A stretch of DNA of 33,904 bases from Persephonella sp. (GTDB lineage: Bacteria > Aquificota > Aquificia > Aquificales > Hydrogenothermaceae): the NCBI RefSeq assembly GCF_015487465.1, contig NZ_WFPS01000053.1:1-33904 (forward strand), in the 5' to 3' direction. The translations under genes and the position numbers were made by a program. The notes beneath the pieces are model-generated. The model had not been told where the DNA came from. It saw only the letters and a list, made by a program, of their open reading frames with translations, and made no database searches. Positions 25,430 to 33,808 of this stretch are shown in pieces. Every line of letters starts with the position of its first letter. The stretch's first letter is position 1.

Positions 25430-25473
25430 TGACAATTCTCATTTAATAATTTCAGATACAACAATATTATAAT
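25430..25473 (+). promoter_or_regulatory. Possible promoter/operator for the superoxide reductase gene
   Basis: A perfect TATAAT (25468-25473) lies 34 bases before the ATG but has no clear -35. An imperfect palindrome, TGACAATTCTCA (25430-25441), sits about 30 bases upstream and could be an operator for a redox or metal regulator. Tentative. Confidence 0.35.
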
Positions 25474-25507
25474 TTAAACAATTAAAAATAATCAGGAGGT
25501 ATGAAAA

Positions 25508-25915
25508 ATGCCAAAAATCAACAACTATGTTGATATTTCAACTGTAGAAAAGGAAGCAAAAAGGGACTACATTGACAGACACTCACCATTTGTTCATGTA
25601 GAAGGAAATGCTGTTAAAGGACAAAAGCTCAAAGTTAAGGTAAAAGTGGGAGAAGAATACTGCCACCCAGATGATTTTGACCATTACATAGCGTGGGTTC
25701 AGCTCTGGGACGGGGACACATTCTTAGGACAGGCTACTTTTGTTCCGGGAGTTCAGGGCAACCAGTGTTCTCAGGCTGAGGTTGATTTCTACATTGTGCC
25801 CACAAAAAATAAACTCAAACTTCAGGCGATGAGCTACTGCACAAAACATGGTCTTTGGCAGGGACCAGAAGTTGAGGTGGAAGTTCAGGAAGCACAGGCA
25901 CCTGCAGGTGCATAA
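25508..25915 (+). CDS. sor: Superoxide reductase (neelaredoxin type)
   Basis: 135 residues. It reduces superoxide to hydrogen peroxide without making oxygen, a defence used by anaerobes and microaerophiles. The non-heme iron ligands are in place: His25 (DRHSP), His53 and His59 (CHPDDFDHYIAW), Cys111 and His114 (YCTKHGLW), with the same 6- and 3-residue spacings as the Pyrococcus enzyme. The usual Glu-Lys two and one residues before the first His are Asp23-Arg24. There is no N-terminal desulfoferrodoxin Cys4 domain, so it is the single-centre class. Extra Cys52 and Cys87 are unusual. The C-terminal Ala/Pro-rich tail (AQAPAGA) is not part of the fold. The start has AGGAGGT and a terminator follows, so it looks monocistronic and well expressed. 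Confidence 0.88.
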   Translation: MPKINNYVDISTVEKEAKRDYIDRHSPFVHVEGNAVKGQKLKVKVKVGEEYCHPDDFDHYIAWVQLWDGDTFLGQATFVPGVQGNQCSQAEVDFYIVPTKNKLKLQAMSYCTKHGLWQGPEVEVEVQEAQAPAGA

Positions 25916-25918
25916 GAT

Positions 25919-25942
25919 AAAGCCCCTTGATGGGGCTTTTTT
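25919..25942 (+). terminator. Rho-independent terminator after sor
   Basis: AAAGCCCC (25919-25926), loop TTGAT, GGGGCTTT (25932-25939), then three more T. Confidence 0.9.
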
Positions 25943-25986
25943 AATTTGTGATAAAATAAAATCAAAACATACCGGCGGTGGGCAAA

Positions 25987-26415
25987 ATGCATAAAGATGA
26001 AGACCTTATGAAAAACCCATTTATGACGAATATGAAATTTCTTCAGCAGGCAGAGGAAGAAACAGAGTTTCAGAGAATTCTAAAAATCCTGACAGTCCCC
26101 TCAAAAAGTGGAATTTACATATCAAGGTATGATCTGAAAAAAATGGGCAGCCTTCTTGGTGTAGATATACCCATAAAAGAAAGAAAAGAGATGCTTAAGG
26201 ATCTTTTTATCTACGCCAAGCAGATGAACCAGCTAAAACAGTTTCTTGACATAATTATTGATTTTATAAACTACAGAATATCACAGTATCAGGAAATAAC
26301 AGAAAATTTCCCAAAGTCAGAAAAAATGACATCAAACTGGATAAAAAAGGCAAAATCCTTAATTGATTTTATTGAAAACATGAAAAAAGAGGTTGATATT
26401 TACAAAAATATTTAA
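25987..26415 (+). CDS. Hypothetical helical protein
   Basis: 142 residues from ATG 25987, with GGTGG as a possible ribosome site. A GTG at 25978 would add three residues but would consume that site. The protein looks soluble and mostly helical: a charged N-terminus, a central region GIYISRYDLKKMGSLLGVDIPIKERKEMLKDLF, and long amphipathic helices to the end. There is no signal peptide, cysteine or recognisable motif. I do not recognise the family. It stands alone after the sor terminator and overlaps convergent ribD by 4 bases. Confidence 0.65.
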   Translation: MHKDEDLMKNPFMTNMKFLQQAEEETEFQRILKILTVPSKSGIYISRYDLKKMGSLLGVDIPIKERKEMLKDLFIYAKQMNQLKQFLDIIIDFINYRISQYQEITENFPKSEKMTSNWIKKAKSLIDFIENMKKEVDIYKNI

Positions 26416-27509
26416 TCAGGATACAGCTCAAAATAAATATCCTGATCAAGCCCTTTTATGCTTTCTATCCTAAAGTTTACAGACTGTGATACATCTTCCA
26501 CCCCCAGACTACCGACAGATGACAAACCGTCCTCACCTATAAGTTTAGGTGCCTGAAAAAGTGATATTTTGTCGAACAGACCCCTTTCAATAAACTGTGT
26601 AATCAGATCCTTACCTCCCTCAACAAGAAGATGCATAACATTAAGATCATAAAGAGAGGATAGTATATCCTCAACTGCAAACCTGTTGTCTTTTAATGGA
26701 AGAAAGATAATATTTACACCTTTTTCTTTTAGCTTTTTAACCTTTTCTGAAGGTGCACTTTTTGAAGCAAAAACTATAGTTTTTGATGAGCTGTCAAATA
26801 TTTTGTAATTTTCAGGGGTTTTAAGATCTTTATCAATCAGAACCCTAACAGGCTGTTTTTTTGAAGGGTAATCTCTTACAGTAAGACTTGGGTTATCAGA
26901 TAAAGCAGTTCCAACACCAACCATAACAGCTGTTGCCTCTTTTCTGAGCTTGTGTGCATACCTTCTTGCTTTTTCCCCTGTTATCCATTTTGATGAGCCT
27001 GTTTTTGTTGCTATTTTTCCATCAAGGGTCTGGGCTATCTTCAGGTGAACAAAAGGTCTTTTTTCTTTTATGTAAACAAAAAAGTCCTCATTTATCTTTT
27101 CTGCTTTTTCCTTAAGAATGCCAACATCAACCTCAATTCCTGCTTTTCTCAGAGTTTGAACACCTTTCCCGGAAACAAGAGGATTTGGATCAAGTGCTGC
27201 CACAACGACCCTTTTTATCCTTCTGTCTATTATAGCCTGTGTGCATGGAGGGGTTTTGCCGTAATGACAGCAAGGCTCAAGTGTTACATACATGGTAGAA
27301 CCGGTTATATCAAAACCTTTTGAAACAGCATCTTTTATCGCCTCCCTTTCTGCGTGGGGAAGACCAGCTTTTCTATGGTAGCCTTTTCCTATTATTTTTC
27401 CATCTTTTACAATAACAGCCCCAACAGCTGGGTTTGGATGGGTGTATCCTTTCCCTTTCTCTGCAAGTTTTAGAGCCTCTTTCATATATCTAATATCTTC
27501 TTTTTCCAT
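26412..27509 (-). CDS. ribD: Bifunctional riboflavin biosynthesis deaminase/reductase RibD
   Basis: 365 residues. It carries out the second and third steps of riboflavin synthesis: deamination of the pyrimidine intermediate, then NADPH-dependent side-chain reduction. The N-terminal deaminase domain (residues 1-145) binds zinc through His52 (with Glu54, LPHAERE), Cys80 and Cys89 (EPCCHYGKTPPC). The C-terminal reductase domain begins near RPFVHLKIAQTLDGKIAT and includes the WITGEKARRYAHKLR, VGVGTALSDNPSLTVR and LLVEGGKDL motifs. Full length. It is isolated from other rib genes here. Its 3' end overlaps the convergent hypothetical gene by 4 bases. Confidence 0.95.
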   Translation of the reverse strand: MEKEDIRYMKEALKLAEKGKGYTHPNPAVGAVIVKDGKIIGKGYHRKAGLPHAEREAIKDAVSKGFDITGSTMYVTLEPCCHYGKTPPCTQAIIDRRIKRVVVAALDPNPLVSGKGVQTLRKAGIEVDVGILKEKAEKINEDFFVYIKEKRPFVHLKIAQTLDGKIATKTGSSKWITGEKARRYAHKLRKEATAVMVGVGTALSDNPSLTVRDYPSKKQPVRVLIDKDLKTPENYKIFDSSSKTIVFASKSAPSEKVKKLKEKGVNIIFLPLKDNRFAVEDILSSLYDLNVMHLLVEGGKDLITQFIERGLFDKISLFQAPKLIGEDGLSSVGSLGVEDVSQSVNFRIESIKGLDQDIYFELYPD

Positions 27510-27572
27510 ATTTGCATGACTTCCACAATAGTTTTATCTTTAATTTTACCTACAAAAATTTCAGAGGGAAAA

Positions 27573-29330
27573 ATGTATAACATAAACAAGGATCTTGCAA
27601 ACATTTTCAAAAAGATGGCTGCCATATACGAGTTCTTAGATGACAGGTTCAGGGCTATGGCTTACCAGAGAGCTGCCCATATTATTGAGGATCTTCCTGA
27701 TGATGTCAGGAACTATATGGCATCTGGAAAACTTTATATGATAAGAGGGATAGGATCAAGTATAGCCTCAAAAATTGAGGAGTATGTCAAAACAGGCAAA
27801 ATCCAGAAATATGAAGAACTGAAGAAAAAAGTCCCGGAAGATTTTATAGAACTTATAGATCTTCCAGGATTTGGTCCTAAAACATTAAAGAGAATATATG
27901 AAGAGCTTGGGATATCAACAAAAGAAGAACTGATTAAAGCTCTAAAAGATGGAAGAATAGAAAGACTTGAAGGGTTTGGTCCTAAAAAGGTTGAAAATAT
28001 GCTCAAAGGACTGCAGATGTATGAGATATCAAAAAGGAGAATTCTCCTGTGGGAAGCTCTGCAGATATCAAAATACATAGTTGATAAACTGAAAAAAAAT
28101 CTAAAGCAGATCCACAGAATAGAGGTTGTTGGAAGCACAAGAAGAAGAAAGGAAACTATAGGAGATCTTGATATCCTTGTTACAGCAGATGATAAGGACA
28201 GGCTACCGATAATGGATTTTTTTACATCTATTGAAGAAGTTTCTGAGGTTCTGGTAAAGGGTCCCAAAAAATCATCTGTTATCATGAAATTTGAGGGAAA
28301 AGAAAGGCAGGTTGACCTGAGAATATTCAAAGATGAGGAATGGGGAGCCGCTCTCCAGTATTTTACAGGATCAAAACAACACAACATACATCTGAGAGAG
28401 ATAGCGAAGGAAAAAGGGCTGAAGATTAACGAGTACGGGGTTTTTAAGGCAGACACAGAAGAAAAGATAGCAGGGGAAACAGAGGAAAGCGTTTACAGGT
28501 CAGTAGGTATGGACTGGATACCTCCAGAGCTGAGGGAAGACAGGGGAGAGATAGAAGCTGCAGTGGAGCATAAACTACCTATTCTTGTAGAGCTAAAGGA
28601 TATAAAAGGAGATCTTCACGTCCACTCAACATGGTCTGACGGGACTTTTTCAATCAAAGATCTTGTTGATTTTGTCAGGAAAAACTACAGGTATGAATAC
28701 ATAGTTATCACAGATCACTCAAAATCCCAGAGGGTGGCACACGGACTTGATGAGAACAGACTTATTGAAGAGATAAAAGAGATAAACCTTATAAACAAAA
28801 TGGTAGGTCTTGATTTTGTAAAAAAAGGAATAGAGGTTGATATACTTCTTGACGGAAGTTTAGACCTGTCTGATGAAGTGTTATCCCAGCTTGACTGGGT
28901 TGTTGCATCTGTCCATAGCCATTTTAATAGGGATAACACCGACAGAATATTAAAAGCGATGGAAAATCCATATGTAAATGCTATAGGACACCCCACAGGA
29001 AGATTAATAGGAATGAGGGAAGCATACCCTGTAGATATGGATGCAGTAATAAAAGCCGCAAAAGAAACAGGAACAGCTCTTGAGATTAATGCCCAACCTT
29101 CAAGAATGGACATAGATGAGATATGGGTTAGAAAAGCTGTTGAGGAAGGCGTAAAGCTGGTGATCTCCACAGATGCCCACAACACAGGGCATTTTGCTTT
29201 TATGGAGGTTGGTGTTTCTATAGCCAGAAGGGGATGGGCAACAAAAAGGGATATTCTCAACACAAAAAGCTGGAAAGAGATAAAAAAGTTTGTTGATGCA
29301 AAAAAGAAAAAGTTCGGCGTAAAGGTATAA
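27573..29330 (+). CDS. polX: Family X DNA polymerase with PHP exonuclease domain (PolX)
   Basis: 585 residues. It fills short gaps in base-excision and end-joining repair, with a 3'-5' exonuclease in the PHP domain. The N-terminal 8-kDa-like region and helix-hairpin-helix motifs (IRGIGSSIASKIEEYV, LPGFGPKTLKRIYEELG, LEGFGPKKVENML) come first. Then comes the polymerase active site GSTRRRKETIGDLDILV (Asp198, Asp200), followed by the PHP domain with DLHVHSTWSDG (His349, His351), ITDHSKS, ASVHSHF, GHPTGRL and STDAHN. The start is ATG 27573 behind AGAGGG; a reading from 27516 adds 19 residues with no ribosome site. It is one base from the following gene and heads a tight run through gltX. Confidence 0.93.
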   Translation: MYNINKDLANIFKKMAAIYEFLDDRFRAMAYQRAAHIIEDLPDDVRNYMASGKLYMIRGIGSSIASKIEEYVKTGKIQKYEELKKKVPEDFIELIDLPGFGPKTLKRIYEELGISTKEELIKALKDGRIERLEGFGPKKVENMLKGLQMYEISKRRILLWEALQISKYIVDKLKKNLKQIHRIEVVGSTRRRKETIGDLDILVTADDKDRLPIMDFFTSIEEVSEVLVKGPKKSSVIMKFEGKERQVDLRIFKDEEWGAALQYFTGSKQHNIHLREIAKEKGLKINEYGVFKADTEEKIAGETEESVYRSVGMDWIPPELREDRGEIEAAVEHKLPILVELKDIKGDLHVHSTWSDGTFSIKDLVDFVRKNYRYEYIVITDHSKSQRVAHGLDENRLIEEIKEINLINKMVGLDFVKKGIEVDILLDGSLDLSDEVLSQLDWVVASVHSHFNRDNTDRILKAMENPYVNAIGHPTGRLIGMREAYPVDMDAVIKAAKETGTALEINAQPSRMDIDEIWVRKAVEEGVKLVISTDAHNTGHFAFMEVGVSIARRGWATKRDILNTKSWKEIKKFVDAKKKKFGVKV

Positions 29331-29331
29331 A

Positions 29332-29730
29332 ATGGGAACATTAAGATCTTTTCTTTCTGAAAATGATCTTGACGGTAGAGTTTACACAATAATTCAGGAG
29401 ATAATCGGCAGGGATAAATTTGAAGAGTTGAAAGACTTTTTACATTTTTACAAAATAACGGCAGAGATAATAGATGACAAATTAGAGATAAAACAGTTTT
29501 CCCATGAAAAGAAAAAATGGATAATGATAGCCTCCTTTAACATCAAAACAAAAAATGTGGAAAAATCAATAAACAGATCAGATTTTCTGAAACTGCTTGA
29601 TGAAGAAAATGAATACATTTTAAGATCAACAGAAGAAGAGATAAAAAGAACAGCAAATATAATACTGGCACTTTTATTTCTTATCTTAGGTGCTATATTA
29701 TCCCTCCTGCTTATAAATGTAATAAAATAA
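29332..29730 (+). CDS. Hypothetical C-tail-anchored membrane protein
   Basis: 132 residues. A soluble charged N-terminal part (about 1-105) is followed by one strong membrane helix (NIILALLFLILGAILSLLLINVI, about 108-130) and a single Lys, so the protein should be tail-anchored with its bulk in the cytoplasm. No family is recognised. It starts one base after the polX stop and ends 22 bases before gltX, so it is co-transcribed with both. Whether it helps PolX work near the membrane is unknown. Confidence 0.6.
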   Translation: MGTLRSFLSENDLDGRVYTIIQEIIGRDKFEELKDFLHFYKITAEIIDDKLEIKQFSHEKKKWIMIASFNIKTKNVEKSINRSDFLKLLDEENEYILRSTEEEIKRTANIILALLFLILGAILSLLLINVIK

Positions 29731-29752
29731 TAAAAAACAGCAGGAGGACAAA

Positions 29753-31189
29753 TTGGTAAGAGTAAGGTTTGCACCAAGCCCAACAGGATATTTACATCTT
29801 GGAAATGCAAGAACAGCCCTTTTCAACTACATATATGCAAAACATACAGGAGGAAAAATAGTTCTCAGGATTGAGGATACAGACAGGGAAAGATCAAAAA
29901 AAGAGTATGAGGATATGCTTATAGATGATCTGAAATGGCTTGGTATAGAATGGGATGAGGGACCAGATGTTGGGGGTGAATACGCACCATACAGACAGTC
30001 TGAAAGAATAGATATCTACTACCAATATGTAGAAAAACTAAAAGAAACCGGTCATATATACAAATGTTTCTGCACACCTGAGGAGCTTGAGGAAGAAAGA
30101 AAAAAAGCTATGGTAGAAGGAAGACCACCAAGATACTCAGGAAAATGCAGAAATTTATCTCCTGAAGATATTAAAAAACTTGAGGAAGAAGGAAAGCCTT
30201 ACGTCTGGAGGTTTAGAGTTCCTGACGGTGAGTATATAGTTTTTGATGATCTTATAAAAGGAACTGTTGAGATAAATGTTGATGAGTTTGGGGATTTTGT
30301 TATAGTTAGATCAGACGGCTCACCTGTTTACAACTTTGTTGTTGTTGTAGATGATGCTCTGATGAAGATTACACATGTTATTAGGGGGGAAGACCACCTT
30401 TCAAACACCCCAAAACAGATACTTATCTACAGGGCTTTGGGATTTCAGGAGCCTAAATTTGCACATCTTCCTATAATACTGGGAGAAGACAGAAGTAAAC
30501 TGTCCAAAAGACACGGGGCTGTTTCTGTAAGAGCTTTTAGAGATGACGGGTATGTATCGGAAGCTATGTTCAACGGTCTTGCCCTTTTAGGCTGGCATCC
30601 AAAAGGGGATAATGAGGTCTTGTCAAAAGAGGAGATAATAGCCGAGTTTGATATTGAAGATGTCCACAATGCTCCTGCTGTTTTTGACAGGGCAAAGCTA
30701 AAATGGCTTAACGGGGTCTATATAAGGGAAAAATTAGATCTTGAAGATCTTACCAGAAGAGCTATTCCTTTTTTTGAAGGGTTTGGTTATAAAGCAGATT
30801 TTGATTATTACAAAAAGGTTATGGAGGCTATAAGGGACAGCCTTGAAACGCTTATGGATATAGAGGAAAGGGCTAAACCATTTTTTGTTGATGATTTCCA
30901 CTACTCTGAAGATGGAAAAAAATTCCTTGAAGATGAAAACGGATATAAAGTAGTTCAGCTGTTTTATGAAAAGATAAAAGATATGGACAATATTACAAAA
31001 GAGGATTTTAAGAAAATAACAAAAGAGATACAGAAAGAAACAGGTATAAAAGGAAAAGGACTGTTTATGCCTATCAGAGTGGCTCTTACAGGGGAAACAT
31101 CAGGGGTTGATATAGCTACTCTCGTTGAGGTTATAGGAATAGAAAGGGTAAAACACAGAATACAGAGAGCTCTGGAGTATTTTGGATGA
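29753..31189 (+). CDS. gltX: Glutamyl-tRNA synthetase
   Basis: 478 residues, class I aminoacyl-tRNA synthetase charging tRNA-Glu. The HIGH-type motif is HLGNARTAL (from residue 15) and the KMSKS-type loop is SKLSKRHGAVSV. The Rossmann core also shows RFAPSPTGYLHLG, LRIEDTDRERS and IRGEDHLSNTPKQILIYRALG, and the helical anticodon domain follows. The start is TTG 29753 with AGGAGGACAAA upstream. Whether it is discriminating or also charges tRNA-Gln cannot be told; many Aquificota rely on the amidotransferase route for Gln-tRNA. It overlaps the phosphatase gene by 4 bases. Confidence 0.95.
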   Translation: MVRVRFAPSPTGYLHLGNARTALFNYIYAKHTGGKIVLRIEDTDRERSKKEYEDMLIDDLKWLGIEWDEGPDVGGEYAPYRQSERIDIYYQYVEKLKETGHIYKCFCTPEELEEERKKAMVEGRPPRYSGKCRNLSPEDIKKLEEEGKPYVWRFRVPDGEYIVFDDLIKGTVEINVDEFGDFVIVRSDGSPVYNFVVVVDDALMKITHVIRGEDHLSNTPKQILIYRALGFQEPKFAHLPIILGEDRSKLSKRHGAVSVRAFRDDGYVSEAMFNGLALLGWHPKGDNEVLSKEEIIAEFDIEDVHNAPAVFDRAKLKWLNGVYIREKLDLEDLTRRAIPFFEGFGYKADFDYYKKVMEAIRDSLETLMDIEERAKPFFVDDFHYSEDGKKFLEDENGYKVVQLFYEKIKDMDNITKEDFKKITKEIQKETGIKGKGLFMPIRVALTGETSGVDIATLVEVIGIERVKHRIQRALEYFG

Positions 31190-31620
31190 TAAGATGGATA
31201 ACAGACTATCTTGGAGGAAGCAGGGTTCCTGAACCTGATGAGCTTATTTTATGGAAAGATGAAGGGGTTGATACTGTCATAAACCTTCTCAAAGGGGATT
31301 ACGGCGATTTTATAGCACAGAAACAGAAAGAGATTGGCTTTGAGGTGATAAGGATACCTTTTGATATGTATCAGATTATCCCAGAAGAAGATTTTCTTGC
31401 TGTTTACCATTACATTGATGAGATAAAAAACAATAAAAAGATTGTTGTTCACTGCAAATACGGTCAGGCAAGGAGCGGAACATTTCTGGCAGGATACCTG
31501 ATACATTCAGGTATTCCTTACGAAAAAGCGATTAATAAAGTTATGGAAAAAGGTTTTAACCCTCACACATTCCACCAGATAAACTTTTTAAAAAATCTTT
31601 CAGAAGGTAGATATGGTTGA
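31186..31620 (+). CDS. Dual-specificity-type protein phosphatase
   Basis: 144 residues. The active-site loop is HCKYGQARSGT, a clear HCx5R(S/T) with nucleophile Cys90 and Arg96. Upstream, FDMYQIIPEEDF can supply the general-acid Asp. The size and the start WITDYLGGSRVPEPDELILWKDEGVDTVINLL resemble small bacterial and archaeal DSP/PTP-like enzymes that remove phosphate from Tyr or Ser/Thr, or sometimes from lipids or RNA ends. It is coupled to gltX by an ATGA overlap and to the next gene by an 8-base overlap. The substrate is unknown; no partner kinase lies in the window. Confidence 0.85.
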   Translation: MIRWITDYLGGSRVPEPDELILWKDEGVDTVINLLKGDYGDFIAQKQKEIGFEVIRIPFDMYQIIPEEDFLAVYHYIDEIKNNKKIVVHCKYGQARSGTFLAGYLIHSGIPYEKAINKVMEKGFNPHTFHQINFLKNLSEGRYG

Positions 31621-32002
31621 CCCTTCAAAGCTAAAAAGACTGAAGATATTTTTAAAAAAAGAAGGAAAGATTTTATCACCTGACGATCTTGAAAAACTTT
31701 CTGAAAACTTGCAGGAAGAAAGCTTAAAAAATTTTTTAACAGGACTGAAACATATCACAGAGAAGCATTTCACAGAAGCGATAAAATGGTTCCAGCTTTC
31801 TGACTGCAAAGATGTTCCACTTATTATAGCCCTTTTATCTCTGAAAGTTGGAGATACCTTTTTGTATGAGGAATACATAAATGAACCTTATGAAAATGAA
31901 TGTCTTAAGAGATTAGAAATTGATATTTACTGCAAACTATTAGATAAAGAGATACTTCTCACAAAAAACAACCTTAAACAAATAATAGACCTGCTTAAAT
32001 AA
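31613..32002 (+). CDS. Hypothetical helical protein
   Basis: 129 residues, mostly helical and charged, with a central stretch ITEKHFTEAIKWFQLSDCKDVPLIIALLSLKVGDTFLYEEYI that could be a short helical-repeat (TPR-like) pair. No membrane helix or signal peptide. No family recognised. It starts inside the last 8 bases of the phosphatase gene, so it is translated with it, and ends by overlapping convergent cas2 by 8 bases. It belongs to the gltX run and not to the CRISPR genes. Confidence 0.6.
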   Translation: MVDPSKLKRLKIFLKKEGKILSPDDLEKLSENLQEESLKNFLTGLKHITEKHFTEAIKWFQLSDCKDVPLIIALLSLKVGDTFLYEEYINEPYENECLKRLEIDIYCKLLDKEILLTKNNLKQIIDLLK

Positions 32003-32261
32003 ACAGATCTTCGTGGGAAGGTTTATTTATTCCGATACTTTCCCTTTCATAATATTTCTTTGTTCTGAACTTATATATTAAAATACTGTCTTCATTTTCT
32101 TCCATTATTTCTTTAAGCTGATCTTTTAAAACTCTTAAGGTAGCTTCAGAAATTTCCCCTTCAAATACGCTGTTTTGTACCCAAGTTAGATATTTTTTGC
32201 AGGTTTTATGAAACTTTTGAACTCTTTTTTCATTTGCATCATAAACAAGGATAATAAACAT
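31995..32261 (-). CDS. cas2: CRISPR adaptation protein Cas2
   Basis: 88 residues, the normal size. Cas2 dimers form the core of the Cas1-Cas2 spacer integrase. The N-terminal beta strand and acidic residue are in MFIILVYDANEKRVQK (Asp8), with WVQNSVFEGEI and the C-terminal DSILIYKFRTKKYYE strand of the ferredoxin fold. It follows cas1 by 8 bases on the same strand and ends the cas operon in this window. Confidence 0.93.
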   Translation of the reverse strand: MFIILVYDANEKRVQKFHKTCKKYLTWVQNSVFEGEISEATLRVLKDQLKEIMEENEDSILIYKFRTKKYYERESIGINKPSHEDLFI

Positions 32262-32269
32262 TTTTTCCT

Positions 32270-33274
32270 CTAATTCATCAAAAAAGGCTGATAAATATTT
32301 TCCCTAAAAAGATGTTTATAAAGCTTATAACACTCAAGCCTGATAAGTTTCCGGTAAGAAACCTTACCTAAATTTCTATACTTTAAGGTTGTATTAAGTT
32401 TCTCCTCAAAAGATTTTATAAATATCTGTTTTCCCTTGTCACTTAGATAAACATAATCAATATCCTGATCAAAATGTCCTAACTGGATCTGTCTTTTGTT
32501 TATAAGGCCGAATATAACACGGTCAACTATGACAGGCTTAAAAATCTCTGCAATGTCCAGATTTAGACTAAAAGATCTTTGGTTCGTCTGGTGTAAATAA
32601 CCTATTCTTGGATCAAGATGTGTTCTGTAAATCTGTGCAAGAACCACCGTATAAAGCAAAGAATTGCCAAAACTTATAAGGGCATTAAGGGGATTTTCAG
32701 GTGGCTGTTTTGTTCTTTTATCAAAATAAAAATCCCCAATGTTTAAAATCACATTAAATGCCTCATAATACTTTTTCCTGATCTCTCCTTCAAGAGCCAT
32801 AAGTGATGGAATATCTTCTTTATTTTTTATCTCTTTTAGTTTCTGCTCTATTTCCTCAATGTAGGGTTTTATGTATTCTTCCTTTGATCTTTTGTAATAG
32901 TTTAAATTTTTTAGTATGTTTAGGACAGCTCCCTCAACAAAGCTTTTTGCAAGATACAGTCTCTCATTTTTGTCTAAATAAAACTCCGCCTGCTTCAAAA
33001 TGATAAATCCTGAATTTAGATACTCTCTTGGATAATAACTGCCTATATAATAGCCATAATGGTTATAAAAAAACAGCGGGATTTTGTTCTTTGTTAAAAA
33101 TTCTAATACCCTTTTGTTCAGATCAATCTCTCCAAAAACATGTATTTCAGAAATAGAATTCACAGGAATGTTTTTCTTTTGATTGTCTTTGATAAATAGG
33201 AGTGTGTTGTCTTTTCTCTTTAATTGTCCGTCATTAAAGATATAAATCGGTTTTTTCACTTTCAGCTCCAGCAC
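32270..33274 (-). CDS. cas1: CRISPR integrase Cas1 (type I-B-like)
   Basis: 334 residues. Cas1 integrates new spacers at the leader-proximal repeat. The N-terminal beta domain (KKPIYIFNDGQLKRKDNTLLFI) leads to the helical domain. Candidate metal ligands are Glu162 (ALEGEIRKKYYEAF), His228 and Glu243 (YLHQTNQRSFSLNLDIAEIFKPVIVDR). The start is GTG 33274, inside the last 13 bases of cas4, so it is coupled to it. Sequence style and the cas4-cas1-cas2 order fit subtype I-B, but subtype needs the missing effector genes. Confidence 0.93.
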   Translation of the reverse strand: MLELKVKKPIYIFNDGQLKRKDNTLLFIKDNQKKNIPVNSISEIHVFGEIDLNKRVLEFLTKNKIPLFFYNHYGYYIGSYYPREYLNSGFIILKQAEFYLDKNERLYLAKSFVEGAVLNILKNLNYYKRSKEEYIKPYIEEIEQKLKEIKNKEDIPSLMALEGEIRKKYYEAFNVILNIGDFYFDKRTKQPPENPLNALISFGNSLLYTVVLAQIYRTHLDPRIGYLHQTNQRSFSLNLDIAEIFKPVIVDRVIFGLINKRQIQLGHFDQDIDYVYLSDKGKQIFIKSFEEKLNTTLKYRNLGKVSYRKLIRLECYKLYKHLFRENIYQPFLMN

Positions 33275-33759
33275 ATCTCTTTATATGCACAGTTTTTGCA
33301 GTAAGGGATTTTGGTAGGAGATGGAGGTTTGTCTTTTTGAAGAATTTTTCTGGTATTTTCAACAGCTTTTTCTAGTTCATTTTCTATCTCTTTATTTAGG
33401 ATTACTTTTTCTCTTTTTCTTTCTTCAGGAAAGAGAAGTTCTCCCTCCATATTTATTCCTTTTTGTTTTAGGTAAAAAAGATAAAATGCAACCTGCATTC
33501 TTGCACTTTTTAAGAATTTAGATGATCTTTTTATTTCTCCTATTACTTTTTTATCAGGAAGTATATCTATTTTTATTGTGTTATCTATAATAAACTCTTT
33601 TTTTTGCCTTTTGTAGTAGATATCGTGTATATGACGCCCTAATACTAAAAAATCGTTTTCTTGATCTGATTCTATTGAATGTCCTATTAACCAGACTTCC
33701 CTCGGACAAATATAGTAATACCATATAAGCGTCCCGTTAATCCCTTCTAAATTTTCCAT
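33262..33759 (-). CDS. cas4: CRISPR-associated nuclease Cas4
   Basis: 165 residues. Cas4 trims prespacers and checks PAM and orientation together with Cas1-Cas2. Four cysteines for the [4Fe-4S] cluster are Cys18 (YYICPREVWL), Cys154, Cys157 and Cys163. The RecB-type nuclease site is Asp65, Glu75 and Lys77 (IDILPDKKVIGEIK), with the QxxxY motif at 89-93. The start is ATG 33759, chosen because the family begins about 15 residues before the first Cys. An open frame extends back to 33864 but would read through the terminal CRISPR repeat. No clear ribosome site is seen. It overlaps cas1 by 13 bases. Confidence 0.92.
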   Translation of the reverse strand: MENLEGINGTLIWYYYICPREVWLIGHSIESDQENDFLVLGRHIHDIYYKRQKKEFIIDNTIKIDILPDKKVIGEIKRSSKFLKSARMQVAFYLFYLKQKGINMEGELLFPEERKREKVILNKEIENELEKAVENTRKILQKDKPPSPTKIPYCKNCAYKEMCWS

Positions 33760-33808
33760 ATTTTTAAACTGGTTAACCTGAAAATGATTTTCAAGGGTGA
33801 AAAAAGCA

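Noticed and set aside
25430-25441. TGACAATTCTCA as a Fur/PerR box before sor
   Set aside because: The palindrome is imperfect and matches neither consensus well. It is mentioned only as a tentative operator in the promoter entry.
27734-29389. Two long antisense open frames (240 and 224 codons) opposite polX
   Set aside because: Ser/Phe/Ile-rich compositions are typical of mirror frames of an AT-rich coding strand. They lie fully opposite a clear PolX gene and match no family.
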